DNA of 64,000 nucleotides, taken from IMG/VR virus record IMGVR_UViG_3300022200_000019, positions 1 to 64,000 of that record, one strand, 5' to 3'. This DNA comes from a virus. Made by a program: the position numbers and the translations under genes. The notes under the pieces were generated by a model. It searched no databases, was not told the DNA's origin, and worked only from the letters and a program-made list of their open reading frames with translations. Shown here in pieces: positions 26,371 through 35,600 of the stretch (positions are counted from its first letter, which is position 1; each line of letters opens with the position of its first letter).

Positions 26371-27569
26371 TAGTTATCCGCCTCTGGTCGTAGCAAATCG
26401 CTTAGACTTTGTTTGCTTGGAATATTACCACGATCAGTTGTAGCTACTGTAGCATTGTTATTAACAAATGAACTACGTTGCGTAGTATTGTCATTGTTTA
26501 AGTAACTCATTTCAGTTCTTACATTATCTTCTACTTTCACCCAACGTGCTCCGTCATATCTAAATAATCTATTTGGATGATAATCCAAACGTAAACAATA
26601 GTCACCACTTCTTGCGTTAATTGGAAAACTAACTCCTGGTGTAACAGGCAAACCGTTTGGTGGCATTGTGTTGCCAGTTAAGTATCCAACCAGATATCCA
26701 TCAGATGTTGGGGACACCAAACTGCGGTCTGCTCTGACTGCACCCAGGTCTGCTGTTAACAATGAATTATCAGCACTGATACCTGTGCCATCCTCGGGTT
26801 CACCGTCGCTGCCATAAGGAGCAACATAAAACTTACTAACATCATATCCTGCTAGCGGAACTTCTACTTCTGCTTGGGCAAGAATTGCATCATTGATATC
26901 TTTGTTCTTATTGTATGTAGTTAGGTAATCGGTAAGGTCGCCAGTTTCGTTGCCCTTCTCATTGGTGTAGCCATCTAAAATATCTTTGTATTCTTGTGCG
27001 CCCACCATTGGAACTGCTTTAACACGCCAAATGTGCGGCATCCAGGTTTTACTAAAGCCTTCACTAGCAAATGATGCATCCTGAATAACATAAAATTTTG
27101 GCATTCCAATTGGAATATTGGAATCCAGTGGATGAAAATCTTTTAAATTGGGAACCTCAATAACATCGCCTGACATTAGTTTACGACCAACAGTATCAAT
27201 CATATCATTATAATGAAATGTTACAAAGATAGTATCGTTTTGAATGAATAATCCAAACTGACTTAGGTTAAAGTCAATGTCCTGTACATTGTACACACCC
27301 CGCAACCGATAAATAGATTCATCATAATCACGATCTCTGTTTTCCAGTGTAAACAAATCCTCAATAAACAATGGGTCGGTTTCTGAATACACAGGTCTGG
27401 TAACATCATAATTACTGGATTCTGATGAATAATCACCAGACACCTTTGGGCCCAGATACTTATGAATATAAATATCAAGTCCACCAACTGTATACTGCTC
27501 TGAGATCACACTGTCTAGATACTTGTAATCGTTGCGTTTTTCAGGAGACCATAAACTTAATCTTGGCAT
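26370..27569 (-). CDS. 14: Neck protein, gp14 family
   Basis: A 399-residue protein. It reads as the long marine form of gp14 (T4: 256 residues), with YTVGGLDIYIHKYLGP near 28, ETDPLFIEDLFTLENRDRDYD near 61, and SQFGLFIQNDTIFVTFH near 106. The segment from PIGMPKFYVIQDASFASEGF to WRVKAVPM (about 150-190) is also typical. gp14 and gp13 form the neck ring where tail meets head. The C-terminal 100 residues add GDYCLRLDYHPNRLFRYDG and WVKVEDNVRTEMSYLNN. The gene heads a three-gene minus-strand unit. The late promoter at 27642-27649 gives a leader of about 65 nt, and no clear Shine-Dalgarno is visible before the ATG. Confidence 0.87.
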   Translation of the reverse strand: MPRLSLWSPEKRNDYKYLDSVISEQYTVGGLDIYIHKYLGPKVSGDYSSESSNYDVTRPVYSETDPLFIEDLFTLENRDRDYDESIYRLRGVYNVQDIDFNLSQFGLFIQNDTIFVTFHYNDMIDTVGRKLMSGDVIEVPNLKDFHPLDSNIPIGMPKFYVIQDASFASEGFSKTWMPHIWRVKAVPMVGAQEYKDILDGYTNEKGNETGDLTDYLTTYNKNKDINDAILAQAEVEVPLAGYDVSKFYVAPYGSDGEPEDGTGISADNSLLTADLGAVRADRSLVSPTSDGYLVGYLTGNTMPPNGLPVTPGVSFPINARSGDYCLRLDYHPNRLFRYDGARWVKVEDNVRTEMSYLNNDNTTQRSSFVNNNATVATTDRGNIPSKQSLSDLLRPEADN

Positions 27570-27641
27570 ATTAAATAATCTTTATATGTTGTAATTTAAC
27601 CACAATAAGTACATTTTATGAACTCACGGCAAATTTTTATG

Positions 27642-27649
27642 TATTTATC
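27642..27649 (-). promoter_or_regulatory. Late promoter for gp14-gp15-Nudix (GATAAATA)
   Basis: It reads GATAAATA on the minus strand, 73 nt before the gp14 ATG. Only 13 nt separate it from the divergent sigma-70 promoter. Confidence 0.65.
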
Positions 27650-27662
27650 CGCTTTGACTAGG

Positions 27663-27691
27663 TTGACAACATTGGTTCAGGGCTCTATAAT
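27663..27691 (+). promoter_or_regulatory. Consensus sigma-70-type early promoter
   Basis: TTGACA (27663-27668), a 17-nt spacer and TATAAT (27686-27691) form a perfect bacterial consensus. A start near 27698 leaves a 23-nt leader with a GGAG ribosome-binding site at 27711-27714, in the loop of a small CTAAC/GTTAG hairpin. Confidence 0.92.
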
Positions 27692-27720
27692 AAGCAGATA
27701 CTAACAAATAGGAGTTAGCA

Positions 27721-28845
27721 ATGGCCCGTAAGCCTCAAAGCAACAAAATCAAGGCAGCAGCCGCAGAAGCCAAATATGTAGGACAAGAGCCTACTTGGGC
27801 AGAACAGCCTGCTGAAGAAAGTCGCACATCAGCATTAGTTACTGCTATGAACTGGTACAACTATACTTGTGATAGCAAACAAGCCAAGCAAATGATGCTG
27901 GATTACTTCAAAGAGCAAGGCAAAGCCGATGCTTATAAAGTGATTAAAGGCACCGCAGATGCGAAGCTCACTAACACAGTGGGTTGGTTGTGTCGTATGA
28001 GCAATCAAGGGCTAGAGCTTAACGAAAACGAAGTTGAACGCATCAATTTTGAAGTGGAACGTCACGTAAACGATGCTCCGGAAGTTGAAGAAACAAAGGA
28101 AGAAGCAAAGCCCAAAGGTCCCACTATTCAGGAACGTATGCTTGAAAAGGCAAACGAAGCAGCAGGCGAGCTCGAAGGGCTACTAGACAACTTTATTCTC
28201 AATGGATGTAAGCCAGTTAAGGGCGAAAATCCTATTGATGTACTAAAAGTTGCTAACATCCTGCCGCAGCATATTTCAGTAATCACTGATATATGGGAAG
28301 CAAAGCTCGCTGAATTCCGTGCAGCACACGACGGTGACGAAGAAGTTGTTGAGTACTATGCTAATTACGGTAAGATTGAACTGCGCAACCTTGTAAAGTT
28401 TGCCGAACAAGTAATCGCTGACGCACTGAGTTATGTACAGTTTAAGAAGGTTGCCAAGACTCCGCGCCGTAAAAAGCCAGTTCCGCCTGAGAAAGTAGTA
28501 GCAAAACTCAAATATATGAAGGAATTTGGTGATATCAAGTCAGAGAAGCCTGTGAAAATTCTTGGTGCTAAGGAAATGTTTGTGTACAACACTAAGAATC
28601 GCAAGCTACAATACTATGTAGCAGACCAGCACTCAGGTGGGTTATACGTGAAGAACAATGCTATTATTGGTTATGACCCGACTCAAAGCGTTATGAAGAC
28701 GCTTCGTAAACCAGATGAGCAGATTAAAGAGCTTACAAAAGCAAGTAAACCTAACAGCCGTAAGTTCTTCAAAGATATTAAAGCAGTAGAATCTAAACTA
28801 AATGGACGTTTCAATGGGAACCTTGTTATCATTCGAATCCACTAA
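27721..28845 (+). CDS. Early protein of unknown function
   Basis: A 374-residue soluble, charged protein. The N-terminus (MARKPQSNKIKAAAAEAKYV) is basic. Residues 35-115 are helical, with ALVTAMNWYNYTCDSKQAKQ. An acidic/Pro linker follows near 117-133 (EVEETKEEAKPKGP), then a helical central part, and a C-terminal domain beginning near KVAKTPRRKKPVPPEKVVAK with strands such as KEMFVYNTKNRKLQYYV. I recognise the overall type from other marine T4-like phages but know no function. A perfect sigma-70 promoter and GGAG site imply strong early expression, unlike the late neck genes on both sides. A role in host takeover or nucleic-acid metabolism is possible but unproven. Confidence 0.8.
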   Translation: MARKPQSNKIKAAAAEAKYVGQEPTWAEQPAEESRTSALVTAMNWYNYTCDSKQAKQMMLDYFKEQGKADAYKVIKGTADAKLTNTVGWLCRMSNQGLELNENEVERINFEVERHVNDAPEVEETKEEAKPKGPTIQERMLEKANEAAGELEGLLDNFILNGCKPVKGENPIDVLKVANILPQHISVITDIWEAKLAEFRAAHDGDEEVVEYYANYGKIELRNLVKFAEQVIADALSYVQFKKVAKTPRRKKPVPPEKVVAKLKYMKEFGDIKSEKPVKILGAKEMFVYNTKNRKLQYYVADQHSGGLYVKNNAIIGYDPTQSVMKTLRKPDEQIKELTKASKPNSRKFFKDIKAVESKLNGRFNGNLVIIRIH

Positions 28846-29620
28846 TCCAATAATTGTATTTTATCCAACATTTGCTGGTGGAAAATTTATAGGAAACTGT
28901 CTATCTTTGAGCAAAAATGTTCTGCCAATGAAAAAAGATTGTGCTCTGTATCTTATGGAACATCCAACAGATTACTTGTATCGTTTAAAATGTATTATGC
29001 AAACAATACCTCCTAAAGATAATATGGATCAATGGAGGGATGGAATCGAATTTGGTGATACTGAATTTTATGGAATAGATTTTTTAGATCGTTGGCTATC
29101 TGGCAAGTTAGATAATACACATATTTTAAATAATCTTTTAAAGAAAGAGTTTAATTTTCTTATTACAGCACATGGAAATGGACATGGCTTGTCCCAAGTT
29201 GCAAAAATATTACAAAATAGCACAATTTTAATTTTATATAACTATCAAGATTTTTATAATATTTCTCTTTCGCTAAAAGGAGGTAATTTAAGTATTGATT
29301 ATTTAGGTAATTATAGAAAAGAAAAATACGAAGACGTGCTAGCTGGGCCTTCGTGGCCGTCCTGGAGTGAATTTAACAAATCATTATTTAATGTGCAATT
29401 TCTTAGCAAAAGTTATGATCATGTTAAGCAAGAAATTGACTATTTCTATGGAGGCGGAAACATTAAAAACAAAATTGTTGGATTTGATATGTCAACAATT
29501 TTTGATCAACAGTTATTTCTGAAAGAAATGCAATTATTATACACTAATATGGGGTATGATGATTTTAATGAAAAGATATTAAAAATTTTCTGGGAATCTT
29601 ACATAGCCCTTCATACTTAA
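28802..29620 (+). CDS. P-loop-like accessory protein (possible sulfotransferase type)
   Basis: A 272-residue protein. Near the N-terminus a hydrophobic strand leads into a glycine-rich turn, PIIVFYPTFAGGKFIGNCLS (about 15-34). That resembles the phosphosulfate-binding loop of sulfotransferase-like proteins but is not a strict Walker A. Later segments (NFLITAHGNGHG, STILILYNYQDFYN) keep an alternating strand/helix pattern. The gene at 30914 has the same opening (KIVLVWPPSLGGSWVSHTIH). Its start overlaps the previous gene by 44 nt; ATG 28814 is an alternative. Base composition is noticeably more AT-rich than the genes on either side, so it looks like an insertion between an early gene and gp13. 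Confidence 0.55.
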   Translation: MDVSMGTLLSFESTNPIIVFYPTFAGGKFIGNCLSLSKNVLPMKKDCALYLMEHPTDYLYRLKCIMQTIPPKDNMDQWRDGIEFGDTEFYGIDFLDRWLSGKLDNTHILNNLLKKEFNFLITAHGNGHGLSQVAKILQNSTILILYNYQDFYNISLSLKGGNLSIDYLGNYRKEKYEDVLAGPSWPSWSEFNKSLFNVQFLSKSYDHVKQEIDYFYGGGNIKNKIVGFDMSTIFDQQLFLKEMQLLYTNMGYDDFNEKILKIFWESYIALHT

Positions 29621-29625
29621 TTTGC

Positions 29626-29633
29626 ACTAAATA
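29626..29633 (+). promoter_or_regulatory. T4-type late promoter (ACTAAATA)
   Basis: It lies in the short gap before gp13, 24 nt from the ATG, and is followed by AAGGA. Confidence 0.65.
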
Positions 29634-29657
29634 GTGTAATAAGGATGGACAGGACAT

Positions 29658-30410
29658 ATGAGTTTAGATTCTCTAAAGCAAGATCTCTTTAAATACGTTG
29701 GATTAAGATTAGGCGATGGCATTATCGACATCGAACTTGATCCAGAACATTATGAGATCGCTTACCAAGAAGCACTTGGTATTTTTAGACAACGATCGCA
29801 GGCTAGCACGGAAGAAAGCTATGCGTTTTTAACACTCCAGGAAGGACAGGATACTTACACACTACCACAAGAGGTAACACATGTCCGTCAAATTTTCAGA
29901 CGTACTCTGGGGGACGCTACTGGCCCTTATAGTACTAGCTTTGACCCATTTAGCCAGGCTACTCTTAACGTCTACCTTCTAAACTACACTTATGCAGGTG
30001 GTTTAGCTACCTTTGAAATGTATTCACAGTACGTTGAACTTGCAATGCGTATGTTTGGCGGGTTTATGAACTACACATTCAATCCTGTAACAAAACAACT
30101 TCGTGTTGTGCGCGACCCAAAAGGCACAGGTGAAGAAATTCTACTTTGGGTATACAATGCTAAACCAGAAGTAACATTGCTACAAGACTATCAAACATCA
30201 CAGTGGATCAAGGACTATACTACTGCTGCCGCTAAAGTTATTATTGGGCAAGCACGTGAAAAATTTGCTAGTATTGCTGGTCCACAAGGTGGCTCTGCAT
30301 TAAATGGTTCTCAAATGAAGCAAGAAGGTATGTCCGAAAAGCAAGCATTGCTTGATGATTTGCGCAATTATGTAGATGGTTCACAACCAATTACATTCGT
30401 AATAGGATAA
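29658..30410 (+). CDS. 13: Neck protein, gp13 family
   Basis: A 250-residue protein. It matches the marine gp13 form, with LFKYVGLRLGDGIIDIELDP near 10-29, then YQEALGIFRQRSQASTEESY. The conserved TLQEGQDTYTLPQEVTHVRQ strand region and RMFGGFMNYTFNPVTKQLRV near 130-150 follow. gp13 forms the head-proximal neck ring that joins the portal to the tail. T4 gp13 has 309 residues. A late promoter and the following gene 4 nt away make it the start of a short late unit. gp14, its partner, is on the opposite strand 2 kb upstream. Confidence 0.92.
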   Translation: MSLDSLKQDLFKYVGLRLGDGIIDIELDPEHYEIAYQEALGIFRQRSQASTEESYAFLTLQEGQDTYTLPQEVTHVRQIFRRTLGDATGPYSTSFDPFSQATLNVYLLNYTYAGGLATFEMYSQYVELAMRMFGGFMNYTFNPVTKQLRVVRDPKGTGEEILLWVYNAKPEVTLLQDYQTSQWIKDYTTAAAKVIIGQAREKFASIAGPQGGSALNGSQMKQEGMSEKQALLDDLRNYVDGSQPITFVIG

Positions 30411-30414
30411 TAAG

Positions 30415-30882
30415 ATGCGAGCAGGCGAATTTATTCCTAAAGACGAACCGGATATATTAATTCGTATGCGCGATTTAATAAAGCGTATACAAACGATTAA
30501 AAATCCAGAACTAAAGGATAAACTACTACAACTAACTGCGTCTGTTAGAACTATGTCCGATATCGACATGATAGACAGCGCATTGTACAAGTTTGGCGTA
30601 AAAGAACTTAACGAACACGAAATGGTTTGGAGTCGTTCTAAAACTACAACACGCGGTGGTAAAGCAAAACTAAAATGGCGTTGTACTTCTGGCAAGCGTA
30701 AAGGACGTATTGTTCCTTCTGTTTCAGATTGCGACAAGCCAATTGACGTAGCCAAGCGTGAAAAAATGAAGCGCACAAGAGCGCAAACTTACAAACAACA
30801 AGCCCGCAGAAGCGAGCGTTCGAAACGTATTAACACAGCAAGCAGACTGATTCGTGCTTTAAATAAAGCACGCAAAGGTTGA
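30415..30882 (+). CDS. Basic protein of T4-like phages, unknown role
   Basis: A 155-residue, strongly basic protein. The first 70 residues form helices with RMRDLIKRIQTIKNPELKDK. The second half holds KLKWRCTSGKRKGRIVPSVS and a Lys/Arg-rich tail (KRTRAQTYKQQARRSERSKR). The WRCTSG-x-RKGRIV...C arrangement recurs in marine T4-like phages, often near terminase or neck genes. It looks like a DNA- or RNA-binding or DNA-packaging accessory, but this is inference. The start lies 4 nt after gp13. Its TGA stop forms part of the -35 box of the next promoter. Confidence 0.7.
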   Translation: MRAGEFIPKDEPDILIRMRDLIKRIQTIKNPELKDKLLQLTASVRTMSDIDMIDSALYKFGVKELNEHEMVWSRSKTTTRGGKAKLKWRCTSGKRKGRIVPSVSDCDKPIDVAKREKMKRTRAQTYKQQARRSERSKRINTASRLIRALNKARKG

Positions 30883-30907
30883 CAACTACTTAACACTCTA
30901 CTATAAT
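30879..30907 (+). promoter_or_regulatory. Consensus sigma-70-type early promoter overlapping a stop codon
   Basis: TTGACA (30879-30884), a 17-nt spacer and TATAAT (30902-30907) match the consensus exactly. The TGA that ends the previous gene lies inside TTGACA. The predicted start near 30914 coincides with the GTG start codon of the next gene. Confidence 0.9.
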
Positions 30908-30913
30908 ACCAGT

Positions 30914-31675
30914 GTGAACACAGATAAAAAAATTGTTCTTGTTTGGCCACCTAGTCTTGGCGGAAGCTGGGTTAGCCACACAATACACAAAATGCAAGAT
31001 GACAACAATACTGCATTCGATCAAGACAGTTATCATATGCGTATTTTTGATTCTGCTCCTAGGGAAAAAGGACTAAGCTGTGCGCATTATTATAATGCAA
31101 CACATAAGTTAGAGGTTCAAAGTATTCACAAGAATAACATCCTAAAAGTTTTATCAACACCGTATCCTTTTAATCACTATATTAATAAGGCACATAAAAT
31201 TGTTTTAAATGCCGAAATTTTAGATTATAATGTGTGCGACAAAACGTTAATAGAACAGTTCCACGAGCTTACTGACCATGCCTGGTACATATTAGATGAT
31301 GAATTTTATAAAGAAACATACTATCAAAACTACGACGTTGACTATCAACTAATTTTTACTAATCCTGTGGAATTTTTTGATACTATTTTTGAGTGGTACG
31401 CAGATCATAATATTCCCATTAAAAAAGATTATTCTATAATTGATACGATGGTTAATCAGTATAAACAAACATTATTGAACCCAACCGAGATATACGCAAA
31501 TTACCAAAATTTAATATGGCTTGCGTGGTGTCATGCTATATGTCTGCGTGATAGCATTGTTATAGATATAAACATTGACAACTCATGTACTTTATCGCAG
31601 ATATCAGATATTTTTAAGCTGCGTAGCGAATATTTTGAACAACAAACCAAAGATTTAATTTTTTATTGGGATTAA
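30914..31675 (+). CDS. P-loop-like accessory protein, relative of the gene at 28802
   Basis: A 253-residue protein starting with GTG. The opening KIVLVWPPSLGGSWVSHTIH (residues 6-25) matches in layout the PIIVFYPTFAGGKFIGN opening of the gene at 28802. The body is rich in Tyr, Asn, Ile and Asp and strongly AT-coded. A sulfotransferase-like fold is possible, but I see no certain catalytic motif. The consensus promoter just upstream would start transcription at or next to the GTG, leaving no leader. The following exonuclease gene begins 2 nt after its stop, so both are probably early. Confidence 0.6.
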   Translation: MNTDKKIVLVWPPSLGGSWVSHTIHKMQDDNNTAFDQDSYHMRIFDSAPREKGLSCAHYYNATHKLEVQSIHKNNILKVLSTPYPFNHYINKAHKIVLNAEILDYNVCDKTLIEQFHELTDHAWYILDDEFYKETYYQNYDVDYQLIFTNPVEFFDTIFEWYADHNIPIKKDYSIIDTMVNQYKQTLLNPTEIYANYQNLIWLAWCHAICLRDSIVIDINIDNSCTLSQISDIFKLRSEYFEQQTKDLIFYWD

Positions 31676-31677
31676 TT

Positions 31678-32199
31678 GTGGACTTAATGCTGGATATTGA
31701 AACTCTAGGTTCTGCACCTGACTCTGTGATTCTTACGATCGCGGCGTGTGCTTTTGATCCATTTTCCGGAACCATCTACGATAAGCATGCAATGTACCGT
31801 CGTATTGATACTGAATGTCAGGACGATAGAAGTATTGATGATCTAACTGTTGAATGGTGGGCAAAACAAAGTTTAGAAGCACAAGAAGAAGCGTTTGGAG
31901 AGCATGATCGTATTCCACTAGAAGATGCCCTTCAGGAACTCAGCAATTTGATCTGGAAATCAAATATTACCTGGGCCAATGGTATATCGTTTGATATTAC
32001 TATTTTGGAAAACGCATTCAAGAGTTATGGGATGCGATTGCCCTGGCAGTACTATAATGTTCTGGATGCCAGAACAGTCTATCGAATGAACCCAGATCAT
32101 GAACGTCTGGGAAACAGTCACCATGCATTCGAGGATGTTATTTTACAGATTAGTTTATTGCAACGTACTTTTAAAAAACTGGGTATCAAAAATCTCTGA
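31678..32199 (+). CDS. dexA: DexA-like 3'-5' exonuclease (DEDD family)
   Basis: A 173-residue exonuclease of the DnaQ/RNase T superfamily. Exo I is LMLDIETLG (D6, E8). Exo II is in NGISFDITIL, with the catalytic Asp near residue 103. Exo III is HHAFEDVIL, giving the DEDDh order with His and Asp five residues apart. The segment SIDDLTVEWWAKQSLEAQEE resembles STIEWWKNQSPEARK of T4 DexA. T4 DexA is 227 residues. The enzyme degrades single-stranded DNA from the 3' end; an RNA substrate is also possible. An open TTG at 31666 lies inside the preceding gene, so GTG 31678 is preferred. The 3' end overlaps the convergent zinc-ribbon gene by 14 nt. Confidence 0.85.
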   Translation: MDLMLDIETLGSAPDSVILTIAACAFDPFSGTIYDKHAMYRRIDTECQDDRSIDDLTVEWWAKQSLEAQEEAFGEHDRIPLEDALQELSNLIWKSNITWANGISFDITILENAFKSYGMRLPWQYYNVLDARTVYRMNPDHERLGNSHHAFEDVILQISLLQRTFKKLGIKNL

Positions 32200-32533
32200 T
32201 CAGATCCCCTTGTTTCCAGGGCGATTCGCTCTTATCAATTTCCACAACACAATTTAAACAAACACTACGCAGATTTGTGATTGTAGCATCGTTTAAATCG
32301 CCGTTGATATGAAACACCACAGTTTGTGATGCATACTTGGCCTTGAATCCACACAAGTCACAGGTTAATTTTTTCTGATATCCTGTTTGTTTCCATCTGG
32401 GCACAAACGGTTTTTTTCTTTTCCCCTGGCGATGACATGCTCCACACTTGGATCGATAGTGTGGTACTCCATCTTTGTGGTAATTTACAGCACATACCTG
32501 CTTTCCACACACTGAACACATGGGTCTTTTCAT
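32186..32533 (-). CDS. Zinc-ribbon/HNH-like protein
   Basis: A 115-residue basic protein with two Cys pairs, CSVCG and CGACH, near the start. A second set, CDLCG and CLNC, flanks FHINGDLNDATITNLRSVC. The H-x-N-G-x4-N-x3-N-L-R-x-V-C-x-x-C layout is that of small HNH nucleases, so it may be a homing or processing endonuclease. The catalytic His pair is incomplete. The frame is open from ATG 32548, but that codon is inside the late promoter. CTAAATA (32545-32539) sits exactly 5 nt before ATG 32533, as in four other units here, so I choose 32533. The transcript would be leaderless. Confidence 0.7.
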   Translation of the reverse strand: MKRPMCSVCGKQVCAVNYHKDGVPHYRSKCGACHRQGKRKKPFVPRWKQTGYQKKLTCDLCGFKAKYASQTVVFHINGDLNDATITNLRSVCLNCVVEIDKSESPWKQGDLIRDF

Positions 32534-32538
32534 GTGTT

Positions 32539-32546
32539 TATTTAGC
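32539..32546 (-). promoter_or_regulatory. Late promoter 5 nt before a start codon (GCTAAATA)
   Basis: Minus strand GCTAAATA, then AACAC, then ATG at 32533. No Shine-Dalgarno is possible in the remaining space. Confidence 0.65.
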
Positions 32547-32594
32547 ATAAGGCCTTTGCAAAGCCTTGGTAACCGTGCTTTTTACAGTGTATTC

Positions 32595-32602
32595 AATAAA
32601 TA
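32595..32602 (+). promoter_or_regulatory. Late promoter of the sheath gene (AATAAATA)
   Basis: AATAAATA lies 34 nt before ATG 32637, with a TGAGGA ribosome-binding site between. Confidence 0.75.
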
Positions 32603-32636
32603 GATATAACAACAATTTATTGTGAGGACAAACAAA

Positions 32637-35600
32637 ATGGCATTAATTTCTCCAGGCGTTGAAGTTTCGATTGTCGATGAAAGCGCATACCGTTCATCTG
32701 CTACAAACAGCGTTCCTTTTATTCTAATTGCTACAGCACAGAATAAAGTTAACGCAGCAGGCACAGGTGTTGCTGCTGGTACACTTGCTTCAAATGCTAA
32801 CGCTACTTATTTAATTTCAAGCCAACGAGAGCTTGTAAACACTTTTGGTAATCCGTTCTTCTATAACACTACCTCTGGTACACCAATCAATGGTTATGAA
32901 CTAAACGAATATGGATTATTGGCAGCATACTCAGTACTGGGAGTCAGCAACCGTGCATATGTACAGCGTGTTGATGTTGATTTGGCTGAATTGGCTGCTA
33001 GTTTAACTCGTCCAACTGGTGCGCCATCGACTGGAACTTGGTGGTTAGACACTACCGAAAGCACGTGGGGGATTTTTGAATGGAATGCAACTACTAATAC
33101 ATTTGCAAACAAAACTCCAATTGTAATTACCAATACATCTGATCTTACCGCAGGGGTTCCTAATTCCAGCATTGGAACAGTAGGATCGTACGCAGTAGTA
33201 GCTACTAATGTGAACAATCCAGTATACTATAAAAATATCAGCAACAATTGGGTGTTGGTTGGCAGTGATGATTGGAAAAATAGTGTTCCAGCAGTTAGCG
33301 GATCAACCGCTTCACCATCACTTGTGGCAGGTGAAACAGTTACACTTAACGGAACCACAGTTACATTAAGTGGCACAACTGTATCAAGTTTTGCAAGTGA
33401 TATTAACAGTGCTGGTATTTCTGGCATCACAGCAGCAGTAGTTAGTAATAAACTTGTGATTTATGTGGCAGATTTATATGTAACTGGTACAGAAAGTGAC
33501 AGTTCTGAAGATCACAGCGTAGTATTAGCCGATACGTCAGGAACCCCATTTGCAGATTGTGGTATCACTGTTGGCACATACAATGCACCAACATTGCAGT
33601 ACAGCACGCACGCAGTAATCCCACGTTGGAGAAGTTCAGATACTACTCCTAGACCTACTGGAAGTGTTTGGGCTAAAACCACAAATGTTAACAGCGGTGC
33701 AAATTTAAGTGTTAAGAGATATGATGCTACAGTTGGTACTTTTGTGAGCCAAAGCGTACCATTGTATGCAAATGATGCTGCTGCAAACTATGCATTAGAT
33801 GCTAGTGGCGGCGGTACAAACATCTCTGCAAACAGCACTTATGCAGAATATGATGTAACAAACAACAACAGTGCGCTAGTTAAAATTTATCAGCGCCAAG
33901 CAAGTGGAAACACAGTTGTTACTGGTAGCAGCACTAGTCCCACGTTTACTAATGGTGAAACATTTAGAATTAGTGCAAGCGTTGCGGGCAGTACTAGTAT
34001 GAGTACTCCTGTGTTAGCAACACTTGGTGGAACCACTGCATCTGATTTTGTCGCGGCAGTGTTAGCAGCTAATGTAGCTAACGTAACAGCAACGGTGTTA
34101 ACTTCAGGAGCAGTTAGAATTACCCATACACAAGGTGGTGTAATCCATCTGTGGGAAGAGTCAGGAACACCTGTTGCTGATGCTGGCATCACAACCAGTG
34201 TTGACGGGGTTCGTGTTCTGTATGAAGATGGTACCAATGTAGGATTGGTACTAAGCAATTGGGTTCCTCTGGAAAACCCAGATGGCACAGCATACTCTGC
34301 TAATAGCACAGCACCAGGACAAGATCCAACAGACGGCACTTACTGGTATTACAGTGCTATTGATGAAGTGGACATCATGATCAACGACAATGGTTCTTGG
34401 AAGGGTTATTTAAATGTAACCAACGATGTTCGTGGATTTGATTTATCTAATACCGATAGTTATGGCCCACAAGTCAGCGCAACAGCACCAACCACGCAAA
34501 GCACGGCTAGTGGTGGTGGAGCACTTGAATATGGTGATTTGTGGATTGACACATCAGATTTAGAAAATTATCCGTTAATTAAACGTTGGGAAAACGTCGA
34601 TGGATTAGATCAATGGGTATTAATTGACAATACAGATCAAACCACAAGCAATGGTGTTATATTTGCAGATGCACGCTGGGCAGCAAATGGGTCAACTGAT
34701 CCTGTAACTGATAGCATTCCAGATATTGCTGCAACATTATTGTCTAGTAATTATGTTGATATTGATTGTCCAAGCGCAGCATTGTATCCAGATGGAACAC
34801 TATTGTTCAATACTCGCCGTTCAGGTTATAATGTTAAAGCATTTAGATCAAACTACTTTAATTCAACTGATTTCCCAAATGATGCGTTGCCAACCATCAA
34901 GGATGCCTGGGTAACTGCTAGCGGAAACAAAAATGATGGCAGCCCGTACATGGGCCGTCAAGCACAACGTAGTATTATTATCGAAGCGATGAGAAGTGGA
35001 ATTGACTCAAATACTGAGATCCGTGAAGAACAGAGAGCGTTTAATCTAATTTCTGCACCAGGGTATCCTGAGCTGATTTCAAACATGGTGGCATTAAACA
35101 ATGACAGAAACAATACTGCTTTTGTTGTTGGTGATACCCCACTTCGCTTAGATGATAGTGGAAGTAGCTTAATTGGTTGGGCCACCAATAACGGTGGTGA
35201 AGGTGTTAGCACTGCTGATGGACTAGCAAATAATGATCCATATCTGGGTGTTTTCTACCCAAGTGGACAAACAAATGATCTGAGTGGTAACACAGTAGTA
35301 GTGCCTGCAAGTCATATGATGATTCGCACAATTGTACGCAATGACGAGATTGGTTATCCATGGTTAGCACCGGCTGGTGTACGACGCGGTACAATTGATA
35401 ATGTCAACGCACTAGGATATGTAAATGCACAGACTGGCGCATTTGTACAAATTGCAAACCGCAACAGTGTCCGCGATACACTTTACGAAAATAACGTTAA
35501 CCCGTTAACCTTTATTCCTGGATCGGGATTGGTTAACTATGGTAACAAGACCACACAAAGCGGAACAGCGTTGGATCGTATTAATGTAGCTCGATTGGTT

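Noticed and set aside
28802-28845. Programmed frameshift between the early gene and the gene at 28802
   Set aside because: The 44-nt overlap has no slippery heptamer followed by a stem, and the two products look like unrelated complete proteins.
32534-32548. Start of the zinc-ribbon gene at ATG 32548
   Set aside because: That ATG touches the late promoter, and the promoter geometry shared with four other units points to ATG 32533.
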